From the NCBI RefSeq assembly GCF_003932755.1, contig NZ_CP024202.1:2604001-2668000 (forward strand): a DNA stretch of 64,000 bases, read 5' to 3'. The DNA is from Methylomicrobium sp. wino1 (GTDB lineage Bacteria > Pseudomonadota > Gammaproteobacteria > Methylococcales > Methylomonadaceae). The notes below the pieces were generated by a model that was not told where the DNA came from, did not search any database, and saw nothing but the letters and a program-made list of their open reading frames with translations. How positions within the stretch are numbered: position 1 is the first letter of the stretch; every line of letters starts with the position of its first letter. Position numbers and translations under genes: made by a program. Positions 18,277 through 27,077 of the stretch are shown here, one piece after another.

Positions 18277-19695
18277 CTACAATCCGGTATGTGAAGCCAT
18301 CGCAGCGGCGATGACACTTGCTAGCACTTCCGGGCGAGGCTTATTCGAATAATTAATTAATTCACTATGTTTTTCGACAAAGCCGGTATTGAAACAAGCC
18401 GTGCGGAATTCGGGGTGTTTCAGGATTTGTAGATAATACGGAATCGTCGTTTTGATGCCGAACAAGCCCATGTCTTTTAGCGCACGTTCGCCGCGCTGAA
18501 TGGCATCTTCCCAGGTTAATGCATTGACGATGACTTTTGCGACCATCGAATCATAAAACGGTGGAATTTCGTAGCCGGTGTAAATTGCGGTGTCGGTACG
18601 AACGCCCGGTCCGCCCGGGGCGTAATAACGCGTAATCTTACCGAAACTTGGTAGAAAGCTGTTCTTCGGGTCTTCGGCATTGACACGAAATTGGATGGCA
18701 TAACCGCGACGAACGATTTCGTGTTGCTTGAAGCGAAGCGGTAAGCCCGCTGCGATGCGGATCTGTTCTTCGACGATATCGACGCCGGTCACGGTTTCGG
18801 TGATCGTGTGTTCGACCTGAACGCGCGTATTCATTTCCATAAAGTAGAATCGGTCGTTATCGTCGAGCAGAAATTCGACGGTGCCGGCATTGGTATAGCC
18901 GACCGATTTTGCCGCGATCACGGCCAAGCCGCCGATGTATTGGCGCTGCGCTTCGTCGAGTTGAGGTGAAGGCGCAATTTCGATCAGTTTTTGATTGCGG
19001 CGTTGAATCGAGCAATCGCGTTCGTAGAGGTGAATCGCATTGCCGTGGTGATCGGCCAGAACTTGTACTTCGATATGCTTCGGGTTAACGATGCATTTTT
19101 CAAGAAAAACATCGGCGCTGCCGAAGGCTTTGGTCGCCTCTGAGATTACGCGGCTGTAATTACGTTGCAGTTCCTCGGCATTGTCGCAGCGGCGAATGCC
19201 ACGGCCGCCGCCGCCGGAAGTCGCTTTCAGCATAATCGGATAACCAATCGATTCGGCCACTTCTAAGGCTTCTTCAACCGATTCGAGATTTCCTTCCGAG
19301 CCAGGGGTGACCGGAATGCCGGCTGCAACCATCGCTTTGCGTGCTTCGGTTTTATCACCCATACGATGTATGACTTCCGCCTCGGGACCGATGAAGATCA
19401 AGCCACGTTCCTTGCAGGCTTTCGCGAATAAGGCATTTTCGGACAAAAAACCGTAGCCCGGGTGAATGGCATCGCATCCGGTCGCTGCAGCCAGATTGAC
19501 CAAAGCATAAATATTGAGATAACCGGACATCGGTTCGCTGCCGATACAATAGGATTCGTCGGCTTTTTTAACGTGAAGGGCGAAACGGTCGGCTTCCGAA
19601 TAAATCGCGACGGAGCGAATGCCCATTTCGGCGCAGGCGCGAATGATGCGCACGGCGATTTCGCCGCGGTTGGCAATCAGTATTTTACGTAACAT
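18277..19695 (-). CDS. pycA: Pyruvate carboxylase subunit A (biotin carboxylase)
   Basis: A 472-residue ATP-dependent biotin carboxylase that carboxylates the biotin on the partner PycB. The N-terminus (MLRKILIANRGEIAVRIIRACAEMGI) is canonical. The ATP-grasp domain includes the glycine-rich loop KATSGGGGRGIRR (residues about 159-171), the HIEVQVLAD strand and the active-site EMNTRVQVEHTITE (the E-N-R triad around residues 288-294). Length is slightly longer than AccC (about 450). The partner with its own biotin domain lies directly downstream and no accB is nearby, so PycA is preferred over acetyl-CoA carboxylase AccC. It is the first gene of the minus-strand pycA-pycB-tsaC set. Confidence 0.9.
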   Translation of the reverse strand: MLRKILIANRGEIAVRIIRACAEMGIRSVAIYSEADRFALHVKKADESYCIGSEPMSGYLNIYALVNLAAATGCDAIHPGYGFLSENALFAKACKERGLIFIGPEAEVIHRMGDKTEARKAMVAAGIPVTPGSEGNLESVEEALEVAESIGYPIMLKATSGGGGRGIRRCDNAEELQRNYSRVISEATKAFGSADVFLEKCIVNPKHIEVQVLADHHGNAIHLYERDCSIQRRNQKLIEIAPSPQLDEAQRQYIGGLAVIAAKSVGYTNAGTVEFLLDDNDRFYFMEMNTRVQVEHTITETVTGVDIVEEQIRIAAGLPLRFKQHEIVRRGYAIQFRVNAEDPKNSFLPSFGKITRYYAPGGPGVRTDTAIYTGYEIPPFYDSMVAKVIVNALTWEDAIQRGERALKDMGLFGIKTTIPYYLQILKHPEFRTACFNTGFVEKHSELINYSNKPRPEVLASVIAAAMASHTGL

Positions 19696-19834
19696 AGGTT
19701 AAACGTACCCCGATATTAGGATGGGAATTGAGGGCTGGAATTGGATTTTACAGACATATGCAGGTGTATATCTTAAAGAATTTTATAGAAAGATTTAAGT
19801 GATTATTATTTCAGGTAGGAAAACGCAATAAAGT

Positions 19835-20033
19835 TATACCTTTCGGACTTCAAATTTAGGCGCTGGGGTGTCAGTCAAAGGCCCAGCACCTAAATTAACG
19901 AAGATTATTGATCGAGCCCAATAGCTTATGGAATTTAGGTGCGGGGGAAATGTGGATTTTGCAGGAGCAGCAATCGGCCGAGTACTCCGGTGCTTCGATA
20001 CGCCAATGCCGAAATTTGACGTACGATAAATAT
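19835..20033. repeat. Dispersed inverted-repeat element family C, copy 1
   Basis: Fills most of the 362-bp gap between pycA and glnS. The ends are inverted copies of a roughly 25-bp arm (TTTCGGACTTCAAATTTAGG on the left, GCCGAAATTTGACGTACGAT on the right). Inside is a second palindromic block, CCAGCACCTAAATT ... GGAATTTAGGTGC (19882-19942), which resembles element E at 32176-32239, so the copy appears to be composite. No open reading frame or RNA gene was seen. Confidence 0.65.
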
Positions 20034-20057
20034 CCTTCAACGGTTGAACTGCCGAAT

Positions 20058-21716
20058 CTATTTTCCCCAAGTGTCCCGTAGCGTGACGGTGCGGTTGAAG
20101 ACCGGTTTACTGGGGCTGCTGTCTGTCGCATCGAGGCAGAAATAACCCATACGCTCAAATTGAAAACGGCTTTCAGGCGGTGCATCGGCAAGGCTCGATT
20201 CTACGCGTGATTCGGTCAGGATTTCCAGCGAATCCGGGTTTAATGCGTCTAAGAAGTTTTCGAGCGAATCGGGATTCGACTGGCTGAATAGCCTATCGTA
20301 CAAGCGTATTTCGGCAGGTACGGAATGGCGCTCGCTGACCCAATGGATCACCCCTTTGACTTTACGGCCTTCCGGATTTTTACCTAATGTGTCCGGATCG
20401 TAACTGCAACGCAGTTCTATAATTGAGCCGTTTTCGTCTTTGACGATGCGGTCGCAGCGGATCACGTAGGCGCCGCGTAGACGGACTTCGCCGCCTTCGA
20501 CTAGGCGTTTGTACTTGGGTGGCGGATTTTCGGCGAAATCGTCCTGTTCGATATACAAAACCTTACTGAATTCAACTTTGCGGGTGCCGAGTTCCGGTCT
20601 TTGCGGATGATTGCCGAGCTTGAGTGCTTCGACTTTGTCGTCCGGATAGTTATCGATGACCAGCTTCAACGGACGTAGCACCGCCATCGCGCGCGGGGCG
20701 TTTTCATTCAAGTCTTCGCGGATACAGTTTTCCAGAACGGCCATTTCAATCCACGAGTCTTTTTTGGTTATGCCGATGCGCTCGCAAAAATCGCGGATCG
20801 CAGCGGGTGTGACGCCGGCGCGGCGCAAGCCGGCAAGCGTCGGCATACGCGGGTCGTCCCAACCTCCGACATGTTTTTCGGTGACCAATTGATTCAGTTT
20901 GCGCTTGCTGACGATGCTGTATTCGAGCTGCAGTCGTGCGAATTCGATTTGTTGCGGATGGCAAGCTATCGTGATGTTGTCCAGCACCCAGTCGTAAAGC
21001 GGCCGGTGATCCTCAAATTCCAGCGTGCATAGCGAATGTGTAATGCCTTCAATTGCATCGGAAATGCAATGTGTGTAGTCATACATCGGATAGACGCACC
21101 ACTTATCGCCGGTGCGGTGATGATGCACGCGGCGAATCCGGTAAATGACCGGGTCGCGCATGTTGATGTTTGACGAAGCCATATCGATTTTCGCCCGCAA
21201 TACATATTGACCGTCGGCGAATTCGCCGGCGCGCATGCGAGTGAACAAATCCAGGTTTGCTTCGATGGATCGGTTGCGGTCCGGGCTTGCCTTGCCGGGT
21301 TCGGTCAGCGTACCGCGATTTTGGCGCATTTGTTCGGGTGTCGAGCTATCGACATAGGCCAAACCTTTTTGAATTAGCTCGATGGCGTAATCGTAAAGTT
21401 GTTCGAAATAATCGGAGGCATGACGCAGTTCGTGCCATTGAAAGCCCAGCCAGCTTACGTCGCGTTCGATCGCTTCCATGTATTCGACGCTTTCTTTTTC
21501 GGGATTCGTATCGTCGAAACGCAGGTTGCAAGTACCCTGGTATTCAGCCGCGATTCCGAAATTCAAGCAAATCGATTTAGCATGGCCGATATGCAAATAG
21601 CCGTTCGGTTCCGGCGGAAAGCGTGTCGCGACTTTGCCGTTGTTTTTGTTTTGTTTCAGATCGTTATTGATGATCTGGCGGATGAAATGGGAGGGTGACG
21701 TTTCGTTTGATGACAT
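20058..21716 (-). CDS. glnS: Glutaminyl-tRNA synthetase
   Basis: A 552-residue class I aminoacyl-tRNA synthetase that attaches Gln to tRNA-Gln. The catalytic core carries [22 protein letters not shown] (HIGH motif, residues about 33-54) and a KMSKS-type motif [10 protein letters not shown] near residue 270. The acceptor-binding domain and two C-terminal beta-barrel anticodon domains follow (about 340-552, with [18 protein letters not shown] and [17 protein letters not shown]), matching E. coli GlnS in length. It stands alone on the minus strand, between repeat C on its 3' side and a long intergenic region upstream. The presence of GlnS means Gln-tRNA is charged directly rather than only by the GatCAB route. 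Confidence 0.97.
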   Translation of the reverse strand: MSSNETSPSHFIRQIINNDLKQNKNNGKVATRFPPEPNGYLHIGHAKSICLNFGIAAEYQGTCNLRFDDTNPEKESVEYMEAIERDVSWLGFQWHELRHASDYFEQLYDYAIELIQKGLAYVDSSTPEQMRQNRGTLTEPGKASPDRNRSIEANLDLFTRMRAGEFADGQYVLRAKIDMASSNINMRDPVIYRIRRVHHHRTGDKWCVYPMYDYTHCISDAIEGITHSLCTLEFEDHRPLYDWVLDNITIACHPQQIEFARLQLEYSIVSKRKLNQLVTEKHVGGWDDPRMPTLAGLRRAGVTPAAIRDFCERIGITKKDSWIEMAVLENCIREDLNENAPRAMAVLRPLKLVIDNYPDDKVEALKLGNHPQRPELGTRKVEFSKVLYIEQDDFAENPPPKYKRLVEGGEVRLRGAYVIRCDRIVKDENGSIIELRCSYDPDTLGKNPEGRKVKGVIHWVSERHSVPAEIRLYDRLFSQSNPDSLENFLDALNPDSLEILTESRVESSLADAPPESRFQFERMGYFCLDATDSSPSKPVFNRTVTLRDTWGK

Positions 21717-22577
21717 GGGCGGTCAAATAAGTGAAGGGTAATAGTAATGCCGGATTCGGAATTGAAAATATCGCGGTTAATGGCCAATTTTTGTATTTCG
21801 AACTGAAAAATCGATTAGCTTCGTTTAAGGTTAGTGGTGTGTGTCGAGAAATCCAGCTTCTAAATTCAGCGAAATGCTATCCGACAAGGAAGACGGATGG
21901 AATTTAGGGAGGATGGATAATCCCATCCATGAGGGCTTTATATAGCTCTTTACTGCCGATATTCTTTCTAAATAAATCCTGGACCTCTCAAAATTAGGCA
22001 TTTTTCGTACTGATTAGGAGTATAAACGAAATAAATAGGCACAGAATGGTGGGCAATACTACTGCAATTCCTGTTTTCCGTAAAGCGGGCTAATCATAGG
22101 GTAACTATTCAGTGCCCTCTTTGAAAAAGAGGGGCTAGGGGAAATTTTTAAAAACAGATTCCCCCTCAATCCCCTTATTTAAGGCAATGTTCGCGTTAAT
22201 AGTTCAATTAATACTACACTAATTTCGAAACTTGAAGACTATAGGGTGCGCTGTGCGTACCCTACAATTCATGTGCGGGGCGAGGTTATTCAACCTGCTC
22301 CGAACGTTTAAGCATGGTCGAAACGTTTAGGACGGAGTTGCAAACCCCGTCCTGCATAGGTGATGACGTTTTTTGTCTACGGGGTCTTTACTTACAATCA
22401 TCGGATCTTCAATTAAGGGCACCCTAACGTAATTTTGACGGCAGTGAATCATGCCTCTTCGCTTTTGATTATTGGACGGCCTTCATTAAGATCTTTTAAA
22501 GTGTAGCGGTTTTATTAATGAGATGTAGATCATTGACTTTCTCGCTGCGACAAGCTGTCGCGCGTCAATTCGTCACA
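21717..22577. other. Long intergenic region with repeat fragments
   Basis: No convincing gene was found in this stretch upstream of the predicted small RNA. It contains a degenerate palindrome related to element E (arms near 21858-21872 and 21898-21912). Around 22105-22170 there is a hairpin-rich block with CCCTCTTTGAAAAAGAGGGG and a facing CCCCCTCAATCCCCTTATTT. One arm of element F is at 22244-22262. Family G hairpin GACGGAGTTGCAAACCCCGT is at 22331-22350, related to 46774-46796. The region looks like accumulated short mobile repeats. Confidence 0.5.
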
Positions 22578-22606
22578 TTTTCAAGGATTTCTGCACTCAG
22601 TATAAT
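22578..22606 (+). promoter_or_regulatory. Sigma70 promoter of the predicted small RNA
   Basis: A TTTTCA -35 box (22578-22583) lies 17 bp from a perfect TATAAT -10 box (22601-22606). Transcription would start near A22613, which is exactly where the predicted RNA's closing stem begins. Confidence 0.65.
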
Positions 22607-22612
22607 GCATGC

Positions 22613-22699
22613 AACTCTTGATTGATTGCGTTATGCAGGCTTTCCTCCTAAAGGATTTTAAGAGTTTCTCAAGCGGACAGTTTCTGTCCGCTTTTTTTT
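22613..22699 (+). ncRNA. Candidate small regulatory RNA, about 87 nt
   Basis: A short transcription unit with a good promoter, a strong terminator and no reading frame with a ribosome-binding site. The predicted start (22613) begins AACTCTT, which pairs perfectly with AAGAGTT at 22660-22666 to close a multi-branch fold. Inside are a small TGC/GCA hairpin (22626-22638) and an exposed C-rich segment TTTCCTCCTAA (22641-22651) that is complementary to Shine-Dalgarno sequences. The unit ends in a 10-bp GC-rich hairpin and eight Ts. Single-stranded UCCUCC loops are known in sRNAs that block translation initiation, so post-transcriptional repression is a reasonable guess. No family was recognised and targets are unknown. 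Confidence 0.6.
22671..22699 (+). terminator. Rho-independent terminator of the small RNA
   Basis: The perfect 10-bp stem AAGCGGACAG / CTGTCCGCTT (22671-22680, 22684-22693) has a TTT loop and is followed by an unbroken T-tract to 22699. No annotated plus-strand gene precedes it, which is the main reason to suspect an RNA gene. Confidence 0.85.
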
Positions 22700-22773
22700 G
22701 CCCGTCATACTGCGATGTTGGCTGAAAATGCGTTATTCGGTCAGTGGCTTCAAGTCATCCGACATTGCCTAGG

Positions 22774-23034
22774 CTAGCGGTTTTTCTGCCGATCCTTACG
22801 GATCGCCTGCAAAATATCCAGTCCTTTTTTGCGTTGAATCCGGATGATTTCCAATTCGGTTTGATACAACTTCGTCAGTTCCTGATCGGTGGTTTGTTCG
22901 AGCGCTTCGGTCAATTTGCGTTCCTTCTTTTTCAGTTTGCGGAGAACGGTTTTTAGTTCCTTGGCGTAGCGTTTGGTTTTTTTATGCTCCGGATCGAAGA
23001 AATGTTCCAATTGGGTCAAAAATGTTATTTTCAT
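22774..23034 (-). CDS. Small charged coiled-coil protein
   Basis: An 86-residue protein that I do not recognise. It is strongly charged and helical (RKLKKKERKLTEALEQTTDQELTKLYQTELEIIRIQRKKGL), with a heptad-like pattern over residues 22-80 that suggests a coiled coil. It has no signal peptide or membrane segment. The gene begins 17 bases after the stop of the Na/Pi cotransporter gene on the same strand, so the two are probably co-transcribed. A role linked to phosphate uptake or to the cotransporter's PhoU-like domain is possible but unproven. Confidence 0.6.
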   Translation of the reverse strand: MKITFLTQLEHFFDPEHKKTKRYAKELKTVLRKLKKKERKLTEALEQTTDQELTKLYQTELEIIRIQRKKGLDILQAIRKDRQKNR

Positions 23035-23051
23035 GATCCGGTACCTTTTAT

Positions 23052-24854
23052 TTATGGATTGACTGTTTCTACTACCGTTTTGATTTCCGCTTCATTCAAT
23101 GCCAGATTAGGTTCGGGCTCAAGTTGTTGCATGTTATGCAAAAACAAGGTTTCGACGGCTTTGACCAGATTGGTTTTGATACTGAACATGTAAGCGCTGT
23201 CATTGATCAACGACGAGCCGGTTTCGGCGGTGATTTTATTTTCGCGAATCAATGTCTCGATGCTACGTGTGATCTGTTGGTCGTCGTCCTCGATCTTAGC
23301 CTTGAGTGCGTCGAGCGAAACGAAAGGGAGCTCATTGGCCTCGATGTTTTTCATGAATTCATCGATTTGCTTAATCAATAATGCGATTTGATAAGCGATT
23401 TTTTGATATTCATCGCGGGCGTAGCGATAACGCGAAGTCGCGAAATGTAGCCAGTTGTTTTGCAAATGCTTGGTATCTTTGATCGCCTCGACGATATGCC
23501 GATTCGCATCGCGCAGCCAATAAAGTTTTGCGGTGGGTTTATGTTCCGGCGAAAAAGAAGCGCGACTGATGAAGGCGATAATGGCACTATAAATACCTTT
23601 AATGCGTTTTTCGTAGGCATTTTCGATATCGTATTCGGCCGGATTTTCTTGCTTCATCAATGTTTGAAGTAATTGTTCATTATCCTGAAGATCCCGGCGG
23701 TTTAATCCGAAAGTTCTTAGAATGACATAAACGGCATTGTCGTATAGATGCAGCGTCTCCAGTCGTATCGATTCGTTCATGGTTTCAGGAAATTCGACCG
23801 CCGAGCTATTTAAATATTTCGGCATGAAAATACTGATTTTTCTTTCCTTGATGAAGCGTTGTAAAAACTCGACCATGTATCCGATAAACGGGAATAATAG
23901 CGCGATTCCCGCAAAATTGAATAAGGTATGAAAGACGGCGAGTTTTAATGTGTAGTCGCTGGGGTTTATTCCGATCTTATCGCTAAGCCAATCCACGGAG
24001 ACGACAAAATAAGGAATAAATATAAGCGTGACGATGCCGGTCAAAAAATTGAAAATTAAATGCGCCCAGGCTAAACGTTTGCCGTCGATATTGGCGCCGA
24101 GTGCGCCGATAATGGCCGTGATCGTCGTGCCGATGTTAGAGCCGACCGCCAATGCTAAGGCATTCTCGTAAGTGATTTGTTGTGCCGCTAGCGCCGTGAT
24201 AATCAAGACCATCGTAGCATGGCTCGATTGCATGACGACCGTGGCGGCAACGCCGACCGCCGTATAAACTAACAAGCCCTTGATGCCCGGCATCGCGAAT
24301 TCGACGAGATCGATGGTTTCCTTGATGCGCTCGAAATTATCCTTCATATAGTCGATGCCCAGAAACAGAAAGCCGAGTCCGGTCAGAATGAAACCTATGC
24401 CTTTGACTTTTTTCCGGGCTTGAAAAATAAATAATATACCGAAAACCAGTATAGGCAGCGCGTATGCGGCGATATCGACTTTAAGCCCGAAACCGGCAAT
24501 TAGCCAGGCACCGGTCGAAGTGCCGAGGTTTGCACCGAAGATTATTCCGATACCCGTGGCCAAATCGAGCAAACCTGCGCTTAGAAAGGATATCGTGATG
24601 ATCGAAACCAGCGAGCTCGATTGCATCAAGGTTGTGGCGACGATGCCGAAGGTCAAGCTTTTGAGTCGCGTATCGGTGGTTTTTTGCAGAATGCGTTCTA
24701 GCGTGCCGCCGGTAAATGCCTTGAAGCCTTGTTCGAGCGACATCATGCCGAACAAAAAAATAGCAACGCCGGCCGCGATGCCTTTGAATTCTTCGCTAAG
24801 CCAAAAGCCGATACTCAATAAGGGAATGCCCAGGATCAGGAAAATTTTTTGCAT
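23052..24854 (-). CDS. Na+/phosphate cotransporter with PhoU-like C-terminal domain
   Basis: A 600-residue membrane protein of the NptA/YjbB (PNaS) family that couples Na+ to inorganic phosphate movement. The membrane part (residues 1-330) shows the family's inverted repeat, with a QSS motif in each half: TLMQSSSLVSIITISF (near 78) and TVVMQSSHATMVLIITAL (near 206). Each is followed by a glycine-rich stretch (FGANLGTSTGAWLIAG; GSNIGTTITAIIGALGA). The C-terminal 250 residues are helical and soluble, as in PhoU-like domains (LETLHLYDNAVYVILRTFGLN; DKLDDQQITRSIETL-type helices). The protein can run in either direction, and in some bacteria it exports phosphate. The small coiled-coil gene follows immediately. 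Confidence 0.9.
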   Translation of the reverse strand: MQKIFLILGIPLLSIGFWLSEEFKGIAAGVAIFLFGMMSLEQGFKAFTGGTLERILQKTTDTRLKSLTFGIVATTLMQSSSLVSIITISFLSAGLLDLATGIGIIFGANLGTSTGAWLIAGFGLKVDIAAYALPILVFGILFIFQARKKVKGIGFILTGLGFLFLGIDYMKDNFERIKETIDLVEFAMPGIKGLLVYTAVGVAATVVMQSSHATMVLIITALAAQQITYENALALAVGSNIGTTITAIIGALGANIDGKRLAWAHLIFNFLTGIVTLIFIPYFVVSVDWLSDKIGINPSDYTLKLAVFHTLFNFAGIALLFPFIGYMVEFLQRFIKERKISIFMPKYLNSSAVEFPETMNESIRLETLHLYDNAVYVILRTFGLNRRDLQDNEQLLQTLMKQENPAEYDIENAYEKRIKGIYSAIIAFISRASFSPEHKPTAKLYWLRDANRHIVEAIKDTKHLQNNWLHFATSRYRYARDEYQKIAYQIALLIKQIDEFMKNIEANELPFVSLDALKAKIEDDDQQITRSIETLIRENKITAETGSSLINDSAYMFSIKTNLVKAVETLFLHNMQQLEPEPNLALNEAEIKTVVETVNP

Positions 24855-24982
24855 CGTGCTTTTAAGATAAGAACTAAAAAATTATTAAGTAGGCTTAGGA
24901 AATTTCGGTGAATCGCGACGTCTTAATTTTAATAGTTTTGCCATTCTATTGAGCGTGATCATGGCAACATCAATATTTCGCA

Positions 24983-25813
24983 TTAGACTATCGGTGGTTG
25001 TTTAGGTCCGGTTTTATGGATGCTCACTTGATCGCCGATGTTTAATGTCCCGGTATTGTCATGCAAGGCATTTTGTCCGAAATATACTTTTTGATTCCAT
25101 TTGCGGATTCTGCTTAGTGTGAGCAGCGGCTCTTGTCCGGATTCTGCCGTTTCCGGATCGATGGTCGGTACGGAGCATCGCGCGCATGGTTTAGGTAATC
25201 TGAAGTTGATTTCGCCGATGCTTATCGTGCGCCAAGAGTCTTCGGCGTAGCTATCGCAACCGGATAGGACCAAGTTAGGCCGGAAACGGCTCATTGGATA
25301 ATTTAGATTCATGGCCCTGTTGAGTGAGACCAGAGAGTTTTCCGAAAGGATCAAGAACGGAAAGCCGTCCGAAAAATAAACTTTATCGTCGGGTCGGGCG
25401 TAAGTCGGATCGACCGGTCGAATCGTTTCTTCCGCTTGGTAAACCAGTTTGCAGTCGATATTTAAAAAAACACTGAACCATCGGTTTGCTTGTGTTGAAA
25501 CCTCGTATGCCAAGCAGCGGTCATGCCAGATTTCGCATTCAAGCGTTTCACCGCTTGTCGTCTCGAGGGGGAGCACTAAATCGTCCATACTCGGCGCCGA
25601 TAAAGTCAGGCAACTTTCGGTCAATGCGGTGCGAATCAATGCCATCTTAGGCAGGCGCCGCTGGGATAAAAATTTTGTGTTTTTATCAACCAACATCCAT
25701 TGTCTATCATAGCGCAGTCCTTTTTCGGTCACTGGCCAGCGGTCGACTGCAATACCCGTCAACGATTTTACTGGATAGATATAAATTCCGCTTAAGAACG
25801 GTGACGGCATCAT
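24983..25813 (-). CDS. MOSC domain protein, YcbX-like
   Basis: A 276-residue protein with an N-terminal MOSC-associated beta-barrel (YIYPVKSLTGIAVDRWPVTEKGLRYDRQWMLVD, residues 12-44) and a C-terminal MOSC domain (sulfurase-like). The conserved Cys expected to bind the molybdenum cofactor is in LPKPCARCSVPTIDPET (around residues 208-225). Relatives such as E. coli YcbX and mitochondrial mARC reduce N-hydroxylated compounds using Moco and an electron donor. No ferredoxin domain is fused here, so an external reductase would be needed. The start codon directly abuts the stop of the upstream 117-residue gene (TAA then ATG), so they form one transcript. Confidence 0.85.
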   Translation of the reverse strand: MMPSPFLSGIYIYPVKSLTGIAVDRWPVTEKGLRYDRQWMLVDKNTKFLSQRRLPKMALIRTALTESCLTLSAPSMDDLVLPLETTSGETLECEIWHDRCLAYEVSTQANRWFSVFLNIDCKLVYQAEETIRPVDPTYARPDDKVYFSDGFPFLILSENSLVSLNRAMNLNYPMSRFRPNLVLSGCDSYAEDSWRTISIGEINFRLPKPCARCSVPTIDPETAESGQEPLLTLSRIRKWNQKVYFGQNALHDNTGTLNIGDQVSIHKTGPKQPPIV

Positions 25814-26167
25814 TTAGCCGAGTAGGCCTTTAACGACACTCGAAGTCAGGTTGCTCTGAGCGACTAGCCCGTCCGACGGGAATTGTTTAATCAAGTCGGC
25901 GGTTTGCCGGGCTATCTCATTGGCCTGTTCCGGTTCGGTGACCGGTGATGCTGTATTGACATTTTGTGCTTCACGGTTACGAAACGATTCGGAAAGTTGC
26001 AGTGCGTTATCCGATAATTCGAGATTTTGTTCGTCGTTGACGCTAGGCGCTCTTGGTGCGGCGACGTCTCGATTTGGCTCTTCGGTCAGTCCGCGATTTT
26101 GCTCCGGCTGAGCGGGAACGTTCGGTACGGTATTATCGATGCGTGGTGCTATGGCTTGGATTTCCAT
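25814..26167 (-). CDS. Hypothetical polar, Asn/Pro-rich protein
   Basis: A 117-residue protein that I do not recognise. The first 50 residues are Pro, Asn and Glu rich and probably disordered (NVPAQPEQNRGLTEEPNRDVAAPRAP). The C-terminal half is more helical (NEIARQTADLIKQFPSDGLVAQSNLTSSVVKGLLG). There is no signal peptide, cysteine or membrane segment. The pattern resembles small bacterial proteins with a putative motility or flagellin-related C-terminal motif, but I cannot name a family. A GGACTCCTCG sequence precedes the ATG and includes a weak ribosome-binding site on the minus strand (GAGGAGTCC). The stop abuts the MOSC gene's start. Confidence 0.6.
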   Translation of the reverse strand: MEIQAIAPRIDNTVPNVPAQPEQNRGLTEEPNRDVAAPRAPSVNDEQNLELSDNALQLSESFRNREAQNVNTASPVTEPEQANEIARQTADLIKQFPSDGLVAQSNLTSSVVKGLLG

Positions 26168-26195
26168 TTTGGACTCCTCGTTGAAATCAGTTGTC

Positions 26196-26357
26196 TATAC
26201 CCTTTGCTAGTCAAATTTCGGCGCCGGGGTGCCCGTCAAAGGACGCCGTGAATACGTTCATGTAGGCTCTATGACAGCATCCCGGCTGTCAAAGCCTTTG
26301 CCGTACACCCCGACACCTCCATACCTTAATACCGAAATTTGAAGTGCGATAGGTATA
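26196..26357. repeat. Dispersed inverted-repeat element family C, copy 2
   Basis: A 162-bp element with inverted ends: CTAGTCAAATTTCGGCGCCG on the left and ACCGAAATTTGAAGTGCGAT on the right, with TATACC / GGTATA at the outermost positions. It lies between the polar protein gene and the PilZ gene. The interior includes GGACGCCGTGAATACGTTCA, which is shared with family D, so C and D elements have exchanged or nested sequence. Confidence 0.65.
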
Positions 26358-26388
26358 TTGATCCGGGCAATAGATTTTTCCAGATAGG

Positions 26389-26793
26389 TCATTTAAACAG
26401 TAAATCCGTTTGAGTTTCAAGTAAATGATCGCCAAGACCGTTTTGTCGTTCTTCGAACTTGATACCGTAGTCAAACTTATTGTTGCTGGACTGGCGGACG
26501 ACTTTGGCTTTCATATTAAATCGTCTGCCGTCCTTGAATTTAAGTGCCACAGTAATTTTTTTATTAATGCCCAATTTTTCTTCGGTGGTTACGCGTAAGC
26601 CTTTACTGCTGATGTCTTGAAGTCGGGCTTGTATCTTTTTATCGATTCCGAGTAGGTTTTTAGTAATCAACACGACTTTGATATCGTTTCTGACATAGCG
26701 AACCGATCTTCGGCCATTATCTTGAACCGTATCATCGGTATCTAAATCGAAAATATCACGATGATCTTCTGAAGGAGGATTGATGTCGGCCAT
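26389..26793 (-). CDS. PilZ domain protein, predicted c-di-GMP receptor
   Basis: A 134-residue protein consisting of a short acidic N-terminal tail and one PilZ domain. The two c-di-GMP binding motifs are present: RxxxR in GRRSVRYVR (around residues 28-36) and the D/NxSxxG motif in LQDISSKGLRV (around residues 58-68). The remainder gives the expected beta-barrel strands, including VALKFKDGRRFNMKAKVVRQ. Such single-domain proteins bind c-di-GMP and modulate motility, pili or polysaccharide production through partner proteins. The gene stands alone; no diguanylate cyclase is nearby. Confidence 0.85.
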   Translation of the reverse strand: MADINPPSEDHRDIFDLDTDDTVQDNGRRSVRYVRNDIKVVLITKNLLGIDKKIQARLQDISSKGLRVTTEEKLGINKKITVALKFKDGRRFNMKAKVVRQSSNNKFDYGIKFEERQNGLGDHLLETQTDLLFK

Positions 26794-27077
26794 GGAGATT
26801 ACGAAATCAGGAGTAATATTGGGTTATCGAATAATGTGGTGCTATTTTTTAAATTATAGTGTGTTTTCGCTTGTGATAGTGGCCGGTTTATTATTAGCGG
26901 TGTCGATGCATAAGGAAACTCTACGCAGTTATGTTTATAATGCTCGATTGAGTAATACCTCAAGCGCCAGGTATTCGTTAAGTTAAACAGAGAATGGTAG
27001 ATGGATTGATTCTGTCGAGTCTCCATTTTGCTTTCTTTATTTTAATCTCTGCTACAGCATTAGAATGGAGTAGGAAA

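Noticed and set aside
26780-26986. 68-residue plus-strand open frame overlapping the PilZ gene start
   Set aside because: It has one hydrophobic stretch but no ribosome-binding site, starts inside the PilZ gene on the opposite strand, and has no overlap or spacing that suggests translation.
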